34,757 nt of DNA, taken from assembly GCA_945878635.1 (NCBI GenBank), contig CAMCTV010000011.1, positions 1 to 34,757 of the forward strand. The letters are read 5' to 3'. This document shows positions 22,412 to 29,158 of this stretch, piece after piece (the first letter of the stretch is position 1; every line of letters begins with the position of its first letter). The notes below the pieces were generated by a model. The model was not told where the DNA came from. It searched no databases and saw only the letters and a program-made list of their open reading frames with translations. Made by a program: the position numbers and the translations under genes. The DNA comes from Chryseobacterium gleum (lineage in GTDB: Bacteria > Bacteroidota > Bacteroidia > Flavobacteriales_D > Sanyastnellaceae).

Positions 22412-24456
22412 AGGTTTGAATGATTAGCGTTGATGGGCAATAAAATGGTAAAGCTAGTTCCTTTGTTCCACTCACTATCGATTTGAATTTCACCGCCGTG
22501 TTCTTGAACAATTCCCAAGACAATAGAAAGGCCAAGTCCCGTTCCCTCACCTACTTGTTTGGTGGTGAAGAAAGGATCAAATATTTTCTTTCTAACCTCC
22601 TCTTTCATTCCTGTTCCATTGTCTTTTACAACAATTTTAATGAAATCATTTTCTTTGCTAGTGTTTACCTCCACCGTACGTTCCTCAATAGATCTTCCCT
22701 CCATCTTGGTAGCATGCACGGCGTTAGAGATGAGGTTCATCAACACTTGATTCAATTTTCCTGGAAAGCAATGGATTTGCGGCAATGACGTATCCAAATG
22801 CGTAGATAAAGTTACTTCTTTTGACGTGATGTTTTTCATCACCATAAGTGTAGAGGTGATGCATTCATTGACATCGGCCAACACCAGTGCATCACGGTCC
22901 ATTCTTGAAAAGACGCGCAAAGAACGCACGATATCTGCTGTGCGTTTGGAACCCTCATCGATTCCTTGAAGAAGTTGATAGATTTCCTTTTGAAGGTAGT
23001 CGACATCAAGTTCTTTGTATTTCTGTTGAAGCGCGTTCCATTTGGATTGCAGGTCATCCATGGGCAAGCTTGGATTGATCTGAGAAATAATCTCAATCAG
23101 TTCATCCACATCGCGCTTGAGGGGTTGCACGTTGGAGCGAACAAAGTTGACCGGGTTATTGATCTCATGGGCGATACCGGCTGTCATTTGACCCAGGGAG
23201 GCCAATTTCTCGGACTCCACCAATTGTTTTTGCGTCAATTGGAGATTGGCCAATGTTTTTTCTAGATCATGGTTGGTAGAAGTAATCTCTCTTGTTCTAG
23301 CCTCTACTTCTTTTTCAAGGATCGCATTTTGTTCATGAATAAGGCGTTGGTTTTCTTCCATCATAAGGATGGCATGGGCTTGAGACGCTTCCTTTTCCCG
23401 CTTCAAGATATTAATCCTATCCGCCAAAGCGAGGGAGAGGAGGATGGCTTCGATCATTACACCTACAGGTAAAGAATATTTCGTAACACTCGAATAAGTA
23501 ATTACTCCGTAATCTTTTAATGCAAATACAGTGACACCAATCAAAAAAGTTGAAAAAGCAACCATAAAATAGATTGCAGGTCTATAACCTTTTTTCATAG
23601 CGTTATAGGCAGCTATCAATAATAAAATAGAAAGACTCGCATTGGCATTAATAAGATTAAAACTAAAATCGTTAAAATCCAATAATAAAAAGAGAAAAAC
23701 CAAAAGATAGGAGCAAATTGACAAAATAGAAATCCTGTAAATCCAAATTGAGTACTTCTTAATCGACAGAAATTCTAAAGCAAAATATATGGTAATTAAA
23801 CCGCTCATTGAACCAAAAAACAAAACCCACTCGCTTTTGTAACGCAAAATATCTTTTAAAAAAAGTTCAAGTTGACCGAAAAGACACAACTGTGTTAAGA
23901 GGAGAATTAATACAAAAAAGACATAGATTAAATAAATCAAATCTTTTGTGCTTAAGTATATAAAAACATTATACAACAAAACAGATAACATAATGCCAAT
24001 AAAAAAGAAAAAGAAATTTTCTATTTCGTTGTTATCCTTCTTTATTTGATCAATCTTTTTAAATGAAAAGGGTGCAATTATTGGCGTTTTAGACTTTATT
24101 CTGATCAATAAGGAGTCTACCCCCATTTCATTTATTAAAGTTTGAGAATATCCGAGATTACTCGATTTTAATAGCGTTAAATGACCATAGTCTAAAGCAA
24201 TAAAATCTACTGAATCTAACAAAGGATTCTCTACTGATATTGCAAACTGAGAGTTGTATAACTCAGTAACTAAAAAATATCTTGATTTATTACTCAATCC
24301 CAAATTAACAAAGTGATTCGATAAAGCTTGGAATGCTTTGCAATCCTTAATTATTTCTTTTGGCAAATTCTCTTCACCATGATAAACTGCAATTGATTGA
24401 GAATGTACATATCCTGATAACAAAATCAAAAAAAATAAGATTAATCTTTGTTTCAT
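22408..24456 (-). CDS. 7TMR-DISM-type sensor histidine kinase
   Basis: A 682-aa membrane kinase. Signal peptide to about residue 20, then a ~120-residue extracytoplasmic domain of the 7TMR-DISMED2 type, then seven hydrophobic helices (residues ~145-350), a coiled-coil linker (EREAxxxxHAILMMEEN region), and HisKA with the phosphorylated His near residue 430 in AGIAHEINNPVNF. The ATPase domain has LMNLISNAVHAT (N box), VKDNGTGM (G1) and GEGTGLGLSIV (G2). 7TMR-DISM proteins sense extracellular ligands, often unknown. It overlaps its neighbours on both sides by four bases. The sensor half (from about 23,480 up to 24,456) is AT-rich, the kinase half is not, suggesting mosaic origin. Confidence 0.92.
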   Translation of the reverse strand: MKQRLILFFLILLSGYVHSQSIAVYHGEENLPKEIIKDCKAFQALSNHFVNLGLSNKSRYFLVTELYNSQFAISVENPLLDSVDFIALDYGHLTLLKSSNLGYSQTLINEMGVDSLLIRIKSKTPIIAPFSFKKIDQIKKDNNEIENFFFFFIGIMLSVLLYNVFIYLSTKDLIYLIYVFFVLILLLTQLCLFGQLELFLKDILRYKSEWVLFFGSMSGLITIYFALEFLSIKKYSIWIYRISILSICSYLLVFLFLLLDFNDFSFNLINANASLSILLLIAAYNAMKKGYRPAIYFMVAFSTFLIGVTVFALKDYGVITYSSVTKYSLPVGVMIEAILLSLALADRINILKREKEASQAHAILMMEENQRLIHEQNAILEKEVEARTREITSTNHDLEKTLANLQLTQKQLVESEKLASLGQMTAGIAHEINNPVNFVRSNVQPLKRDVDELIEIISQINPSLPMDDLQSKWNALQQKYKELDVDYLQKEIYQLLQGIDEGSKRTADIVRSLRVFSRMDRDALVLADVNECITSTLMVMKNITSKEVTLSTHLDTSLPQIHCFPGKLNQVLMNLISNAVHATKMEGRSIEERTVEVNTSKENDFIKIVVKDNGTGMKEEVRKKIFDPFFTTKQVGEGTGLGLSIVLGIVQEHGGEIQIDSEWNKGTSFTILLPINANHSNL

Positions 24457-25148
24457 ATCTCGAAATGAATTTTCAAATTCTTACCTCTATCATTGAATTC
24501 TTGAGAAAAAACTTTACTTGTCCTTAAATTTATTATTTTCTCTTGCTCTTCCTCTTTTGCATTGGATAAATCAAACTTATCTTGAAGAAAATTGATTGTA
24601 CTCATCCACCGTTCATCTGGAAATGGAAATTTCCCCTTTTGTCCAAGACTTTCAAAAGCTCTAAAACCGTAGTCATCTGCAAATCTCGAAACAAAAGGAG
24701 AGCAGAAGGTAAATACACTTTTAGGAGGTAAAAATGCTGCTGCCGCAATTGAAGTTCTTATTATATGCTCACTTCCAAGTCCCAATCCTGCCACTGCCCT
24801 AGAGTTCCATAAACCAGCTATCTCAACTATTCCGCCATTATCTCTAGCCCAATCATCAACGACAACATATATTTTGGGCTCTAATTGACTTAAAAAAGAC
24901 TGCAGTGGTAGAGGTTCTATTCCATCCCAAATGTGAAGTCTAGCTCCACCGAAGCAAATACTTCTATCTAATGACTCTGCAACAAGCAAATAAACCGAAT
25001 CCAAACTTCTCCAATAATCGTAACCTTTTGAAAGCGAAACCCCATTCAACAACAATACTTCTTCATGACCATGAATGTATTTCGCTACAGTATCTTGATC
25101 GTCTGTTGCCTTTAAAAATCTCAATCTAACCTCATTTATATCTGACAA
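24453..25148 (-). CDS. GNAT/N-acyltransferase-like protein (LuxI/FeeM-like fold suspected)
   Basis: A 231-aa cytoplasmic protein, Trp/Asp/Gly-rich in its N-half. The segment AGLGLGSEHIIRTSIAAAA (residues 120-138) resembles the acyl-CoA/ACP-binding glycine loop of the GNAT superfamily. Upstream WNSRAVAG and a strand with EIAGL, and downstream CSPFVSRFADDYGFR and FPFPDERW, resemble the N-acyl amino acid synthase (FeeM)/acyltransferase group that shares its fold with acyl-homoserine lactone synthases. I cannot identify the acyl donor or acceptor. Its start is 3 bases after the ThiF gene and its stop overlaps the kinase gene by ATGA, so it is translated with both. The fold call is moderate; the function is inference. 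Confidence 0.6.
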   Translation of the reverse strand: MSDINEVRLRFLKATDDQDTVAKYIHGHEEVLLLNGVSLSKGYDYWRSLDSVYLLVAESLDRSICFGGARLHIWDGIEPLPLQSFLSQLEPKIYVVVDDWARDNGGIVEIAGLWNSRAVAGLGLGSEHIIRTSIAAAAFLPPKSVFTFCSPFVSRFADDYGFRAFESLGQKGKFPFPDERWMSTINFLQDKFDLSNAKEEEQEKIINLRTSKVFSQEFNDRGKNLKIHFEI

Positions 25149-25151
25149 AGT

Positions 25152-26171
25152 CTATAGATGTTTAAGGTTATCGCAATTTATATATGCACGTTGACTCATG
25201 AGCTCTTCCCCAAGCAAAATTCTTCTTACCACATTTGCCGTATTTCCCGCTCCACTAACAACGTCCTCAGCCAGTTGAGGCCAAGAACTTATTGACTTTC
25301 CTATTTCAGTGAACGAATAAATTGATCGATCTGAGGCATTACCAATCTCACAAAATTCAGCTATAATTCTCCCGACATTCAACTTCAACTCTTCTTCTGA
25401 ATAATCAACGAAATTCAGCAAATAAGAAGAGTATTCCTTTTCCAAGGAATAATTCTCAATATCCAACATCCCTCTATCACTAGTATGCATTACCAATGGA
25501 ATGCTATTCCGTTTCGCATATTGACGCAATAAAATCTTAATTCTTAAAGAATCGCATTCATCAATTACTAAATCTAAATCACTGGCAGATTTACCGAAAA
25601 AACTTTCTGCGTTAACTTCGTTGATTCCTTCATTAAAAATTTCAACATCAATAAATGGATTTGACTCTTTAATCCACCTATATACCAATTCTATCTTACT
25701 TTTTCCGATATCAAACACACCCCAGTCAATTCTATTGGTATTTGACAAGTCCAAAGTGTCATAATCTGCGATTTTAACTTTTCCACAGATTCCCTCCATA
25801 ACTATCGTTTTAACTATTGAACACCCAACTGATAGTCCAACAACTCCGACAGTTTTTGCCAGTAATTCTCCCTGTTCGGACGAATTAATCTTGTAATTGT
25901 TCCGTGTGTACTTAATGGCGTTAAAGATGTCCTTTCCATGCGTTATTAAAACGGAATTTCGCCATGGATAATACACAAAAACTGAGGATGTTGGAACATT
26001 GTGATTTTCAATTTGTCTCCTATCACCTCCCCTGTGTAATGATCCAAGAGTTGGGTTACTCTGCAATTCCTTTATTTCTTGTTCTATCAAACAATTAATA
26101 GAGACATTCACTCCTGAGCCAGAAAGAAACGAAATGGCCTCATCAAAATCTAAAAAAACAATCTCTTCCAT
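25152..26171 (-). CDS. ThiF/E1-like adenylyltransferase (Rv1355c-like ThiF half)
   Basis: A 339-aa protein of the ThiF/MoeB/HesA family, which adenylates the C-terminus of a carrier protein or a small molecule. An ~105-residue N-terminal region is followed by the Rossmann part: VGVVGLSVGCSIVK (Gly112-Gly116, the GxxxG nucleotide loop), KIADYDTLDLSNTNR (Asp136/Asp138 and Arg147), and VIDECDSLRIK. No CxxC zinc motifs and no obvious catalytic cysteine are seen, which argues against a canonical MoeB/E1. The C-terminal DVVSGAGNTANVVRR pattern resembles the linker end of Rv1355c-type proteins, which from memory carry a second nitroreductase-like domain; none is present here. It is the first gene of the sensor operon. 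Confidence 0.75.
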   Translation of the reverse strand: MEEIVFLDFDEAISFLSGSGVNVSINCLIEQEIKELQSNPTLGSLHRGGDRRQIENHNVPTSSVFVYYPWRNSVLITHGKDIFNAIKYTRNNYKINSSEQGELLAKTVGVVGLSVGCSIVKTIVMEGICGKVKIADYDTLDLSNTNRIDWGVFDIGKSKIELVYRWIKESNPFIDVEIFNEGINEVNAESFFGKSASDLDLVIDECDSLRIKILLRQYAKRNSIPLVMHTSDRGMLDIENYSLEKEYSSYLLNFVDYSEEELKLNVGRIIAEFCEIGNASDRSIYSFTEIGKSISSWPQLAEDVVSGAGNTANVVRRILLGEELMSQRAYINCDNLKHL

Positions 26172-26189
26172 TCAATGGCTAAACTAGCT

Positions 26190-26243
26190 AACCATTAACT
26201 AAATCACACCTTAAGTAATATTTGATATCAACGTTAAATGGTT
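26190..26243. repeat. Inverted half-sites in the ThiF/unknown-gene divergent region
   Basis: AACCATT at 26190-26196 and its exact complement AATGGTT at 26237-26243 are 40 bases apart. A third AATGG at 26174-26178 faces the first in an imperfect palindrome. This is placed symmetrically between the two divergent genes, as expected for a shared operator; short and unproven. Confidence 0.3.
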
Positions 26244-26279
26244 CATTTCATTATATTTACTATTCTTAAACTCCACCGT

Positions 26280-27383
26280 ATGAAAAATAGAAAAACACTT
26301 GGAAAGGATTTTTCAAAAATTGTCTTTCCTACTTGGGATGAAGTAGTGTATTCATTTCTTGGTCAAAATCTGAACAATGACCCAATAGCTAGTTCAGAGT
26401 ACTTTATAACTTTCTTCGATAAAATCGATAAAATCAGAAATATCGGATTTGGAAACCACATTGCAGAAACTATGATGCTCGCAGTAGATGCCAGAGCATT
26501 GTCTTCTCCAGATGTTTCTAAGCAAGAAATTTGTGATTTATTGAAAAAATCAATGAATGAAATCAATGAATTCTTTTCTGTTTTTGAACTTACATCTGGA
26601 AATTTCATTGAGGTAGATTCCACCATTGAGAATAAACTTGGAGTCAAGCCAGAGTATTTTTCAATTCCCAATCTTTTTGCATTAAATCCGGATATTCAGT
26701 TCTATCATAAGGCGGATGTTTGTCAGGTAATAAGATGGGCTGGAATCGCATATGCCGTTCTTGGACTCCCAAATTTTAAAATTGACAACTTCAGCGACTA
26801 TTACAAAATCTCTTTCAGGGTTCCAACAAATCTAAGTTCTCATGAATCCTTGAGATCAAAGAACTTTGTCACTTTAGAAAAAAAATGCTTTCTTTTTTGC
26901 GACACGCCATCGCAAGCGCTGAAATTCCCTAAATATCATTTCGATAGATGGAGTATTTATGACGCCGAAAACTTTACTCATGTTCAACCCCTTTTCATTT
27001 CAACACCCGATCAAACAGATAAACTCAACTCGCTTGCTTATCTTATGAATGCATTTCTACTAGATATTAATCCTAAGTATTTACTCATGTTGAATCAAAA
27101 AAGATTCACTGATAGAAACAAAGAAGTTTCCAATAACATTAATGCAAAGATTGAACACCATTTTGGTATTTCTAACTATTTCTCAGAAAATCAAATAGCA
27201 GATTCATTTGCAAAAACTATAAGAAATAAAGTTCATAGCATGTCATTAAAATGGGACTTTATAGATGAGGCTCATCCGATTAATTCAGATCAACAAGCCC
27301 TCGAAACGTGCACTAGATTTGGTTTGACCCCCATCCCATCTACAATCGAAAACTTAATTTATAGTTGCATCACATTCGAATAA
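26280..27383 (+). CDS. Unrecognised protein, divergent from the ThiF operon
   Basis: About 368 aa from the ATG at 26280; a frame from 26238 would add 14 hydrophobic residues, but MKNRKTLG is the more natural start and -7-like TATATTTA (26252-26259) lies before it. Predicted soluble, alpha/beta. The region of residues 140-200 (ADVCQVIRWAGIAYAVLG, then YYKISFRVP) has a PAS-like feel, but this is weak. FTDRNKEV (near residue 285) and FAKTIRNKVHS (near residue 325) are readable landmarks. No known DNA-binding or catalytic motif was found. Its AT-rich composition matches the neighbouring operon, so the two probably travelled together. It ends at a strong terminator. A regulator or partner of the divergent operon is possible; I cannot assign a function. 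Confidence 0.55.
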   Translation: MKNRKTLGKDFSKIVFPTWDEVVYSFLGQNLNNDPIASSEYFITFFDKIDKIRNIGFGNHIAETMMLAVDARALSSPDVSKQEICDLLKKSMNEINEFFSVFELTSGNFIEVDSTIENKLGVKPEYFSIPNLFALNPDIQFYHKADVCQVIRWAGIAYAVLGLPNFKIDNFSDYYKISFRVPTNLSSHESLRSKNFVTLEKKCFLFCDTPSQALKFPKYHFDRWSIYDAENFTHVQPLFISTPDQTDKLNSLAYLMNAFLLDINPKYLLMLNQKRFTDRNKEVSNNINAKIEHHFGISNYFSENQIADSFAKTIRNKVHSMSLKWDFIDEAHPINSDQQALETCTRFGLTPIPSTIENLIYSCITFE

Positions 27384-27406
27384 AATGCATCCCTTCGAAA
27401 ATTTCG

Positions 27407-27431
27407 AAAACCAGCTCCGGCTGGTTTTTTT
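27407..27431 (+). terminator. Intrinsic terminator after the divergent unknown gene
   Basis: Nine-base-pair stem AAAACCAGC/GCTGGTTTT with a 4-base loop, then a seven-T run, starting 24 bases after the stop codon. It separates the unknown gene from the XRE gene. Confidence 0.85.
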
Positions 27432-27436
27432 GTGCC

Positions 27437-27444
27437 CATGTTTG
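27437..27444 (+). promoter_or_regulatory. Candidate -7 box of the XRE regulator gene
   Basis: CATGTTTG, one mismatch from TAnnTTTG, 4 bases before the ATG at 27449 and immediately after the terminator T-run. No -33 element identified. Confidence 0.35.
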
Positions 27445-27448
27445 TCTC

Positions 27449-27895
27449 ATGAATAAAACAACCATCAAAAACAACAAAAAATCCAAAATCCCTAAAAACA
27501 TGATCAGATATCCTAAAATCAGAGAATTCAGAATTCTTCACGATCTCAAACAAGAATTCATCGCAGAAAGACTCGGCATCTCTCAACCTGAATATTCCCG
27601 CCTCGAATGCGGTTTCAGAAAAGCCCGACTCGAAGACTTTAAAACACTTGCCAAAATCTACGATGTGCACATCAATATCCTAATGGTCCGCGACCAAGAA
27701 TCCGTATACGACCGCCCCAAAAAACGCCCCATCTCTCCTTCCATCCTCGCCGATGAACAAATCATGAGCCTGCTGGATCAACACGCACAAATACTATCCT
27801 TCCTCAAACAATCCAATATAGAATCCCAACAAATCATCCAAAAACTCATTCCCTTTCAACCCACCAACCTTCAATCCCCAAGTTCCAACCTCTAA
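27449..27895 (+). CDS. XRE-family transcriptional regulator
   Basis: About 148 aa from the ATG at 27449; a longer frame from 27365 would run through the upstream terminator. The alternative ATG at 27500 would give MIRYPKIREF. An HTH domain covers roughly residues 22-72 (IREFRILHDLKQEFIAERLG, then ISQPEYSRLECG and LAKIYDVHINIL), of the XRE/Cro type. The C-terminal part is helical and Gln/Ser-rich (ILSFLKQSNIESQQI) and may dimerise. Codons end in C far more often than in the AT-rich genes to its left, so it does not share their origin. Its targets are unknown; the neighbouring receiver-like gene is a natural candidate. Confidence 0.85.
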   Translation: MNKTTIKNNKKSKIPKNMIRYPKIREFRILHDLKQEFIAERLGISQPEYSRLECGFRKARLEDFKTLAKIYDVHINILMVRDQESVYDRPKKRPISPSILADEQIMSLLDQHAQILSFLKQSNIESQQIIQKLIPFQPTNLQSPSSNL

Positions 27896-27928
27896 CTTCT
27901 CCCAATTCTAACCCTTTTCCTCCACCTG

Positions 27929-27959
27929 AAAAGGAGATTCTACCCAGAATCTCCTTTTT
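27929..27959 (+). terminator. Intrinsic terminator after the XRE gene
   Basis: Thirteen-base stem AAAAGGAGATTCT/AGAATCTCCTTTT with a 4-base loop, then T. The 97 bases before it (27832-27928) contain only one G before the G at 27928. Confidence 0.85.
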
Positions 27960-28103
27960 ATTGCTCCATTCTCTCTTTCGATTTTGCAACTTTATTCACT
28001 TTTTTTACACTGTTTTTCAATTACTTAAATATTTTTTCAACATTTTTTGTAACCTTTATTTTTCTCCTCTCGTTAAATCCATCAACAACAAACACAAACA
28101 GTC
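27960..28103 (+). promoter_or_regulatory. A/T-rich leader and upstream region of the receiver-like gene
   Basis: About 140 bases, T-rich with repeated T-tracts (28002-28060), then an A/C-rich unstructured stretch before the ATG at 28104, of the kind that replaces a Shine-Dalgarno in this phylum. No TAnnTTTG box is recognised, so the promoter itself was not located. Confidence 0.3.
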
Positions 28104-28571
28104 ATGAAAACAAGCAACAACTACAAAGTAATGGTCCTCTCCACCAACGCTACTTTTACAAACGATGTAAAAGGCGCTTTAAACCAAAACTTTGACGTAC
28201 TTGAAGTACACTCTACCCAAGCTGCATTAGACGCTCTTCTACCTGAACAAGTTCAAGTAGTTGTTGTAGATCAAATGCTTGACCAAGTTACCGGAGAAAA
28301 CTTCCTCTCCACCCTTAAACTTCAGTTCCCTCAAGTGAAAAGTGTTTTCGTAGTTCAAAACAGCGCAGACCTTAACTGGGAATCTTTGGTAAACAATGCC
28401 AATCCATTCCGTGTAGTTTCTGTTCCTGTTAACCTTACCACCTTGGCCAAACACGTAACTGATGCTGCCAACCAATACAATAAAGAATTTGAATGTGAGC
28501 AAAACCTTGAGCAACTGAACCGCCAAAATCAACAAATGCAGTTCCTTTTAACGCAAAGCTTGCTCTCTTAA
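28104..28571 (+). CDS. Degenerate (pseudo-)receiver protein
   Basis: A 155-aa protein shaped like a receiver: strand-helix alternation with Asp56 in VVVVDQML at the phosphorylation position. The acidic pair is missing (VLSTNATF in place of Asp-Asp) and the conserved Lys near the end is replaced (SVPVNL where KP is expected), so normal Mg-dependent phosphorylation is unlikely. A Gln/Asn-rich helical tail (residues 125-150, EQLNRQNQQMQ) suggests coiled-coil contacts. Codon choice (GTA, CAA, AAC, CTT, GAA) is biased as in highly expressed genes. No kinase neighbours it. Function unknown; it may act by protein-protein contacts. Confidence 0.7.
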   Translation: MKTSNNYKVMVLSTNATFTNDVKGALNQNFDVLEVHSTQAALDALLPEQVQVVVVDQMLDQVTGENFLSTLKLQFPQVKSVFVVQNSADLNWESLVNNANPFRVVSVPVNLTTLAKHVTDAANQYNKEFECEQNLEQLNRQNQQMQFLLTQSLLS

Positions 28572-28607
28572 GATGCTATCCTGACTGTGTCGGATATGTT
28601 GTTGTTG

Positions 28608-29156
28608 TTAATTCAGGGCGGCCTTTTGGTCGCCTTGTTTCATTTTAAAAAAATGCCCACTCAAAGATGCTAACATCTGCGAGAATGTATTCATTGCACT
28701 TTCGGTATCTGCGGATATGGCTTCACGCCTCAATCGCAATACCAATAATCCATACAAAGCGTGCAGACATAATTCCACTTCATTTTGACTTACCCCTTTG
28801 GAACGTCGGATGTATTCCTCCAAATTGGGTCGTGCAGCTTCATACATTTGAATGTAATCCGCATCCTTCCATACCTTGAGCAAGGTTTGATGCAAGTAGG
28901 TAAGTTCTGCCAATATCTCCTCCAATGCTGTCAAATGTCCGCGCTTCTCAATCTTCTCTGACTTCATGTCCTTGATCAACTCCTGAAACCACTTGCGCTC
29001 TTCCTGCTGCTGTGACGCATCCTGTGTCAAGGTTGTAATAAAACCATCCAATGCATCGATATCAAAATTGACCGCACGCACCAAATCCTCCATTTGCCAC
29101 ATGAACAATAAATACTCCGCGGCTCCACTTAAATATTTCTGATGCGCAAATACCAT
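28608..29156 (-). CDS. DUF4924 family protein
   Basis: A 182-aa all-helical cytoplasmic protein, recognised by its pattern: HQKYLSGAAEYLLFMWQMEDLVRAVNFD-type opening, MKSEKIEKRGHL near residue 65 (charged turn before a helix), ALYGLLVLRLRRE near residue 135, and a final helical hairpin. DUF4924 is a Bacteroidota family of unknown function. It follows the OmpH gene by 2 bases and is the last gene of the operon that starts at 32503. The family call is by recall of the pattern, not by a search. Confidence 0.75.
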   Translation of the reverse strand: MVFAHQKYLSGAAEYLLFMWQMEDLVRAVNFDIDALDGFITTLTQDASQQQEERKWFQELIKDMKSEKIEKRGHLTALEEILAELTYLHQTLLKVWKDADYIQMYEAARPNLEEYIRRSKGVSQNEVELCLHALYGLLVLRLRREAISADTESAMNTFSQMLASLSGHFFKMKQGDQKAALN

Positions 29157-29158
29157 AT

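Noticed and set aside
21722-27383. Anti-phage E1/E2/JAB or CBASS-type defence island
   Set aside because: The ThiF protein suggested it, but there is no E2, JAB protease, nucleotidyltransferase or effector nuclease, while a sensor kinase and response regulator are present.
27365-27448. N-terminal extension of the XRE regulator to 27365
   Set aside because: It would read through the hairpin terminator and begin inside the previous gene; the residues have no HTH character.
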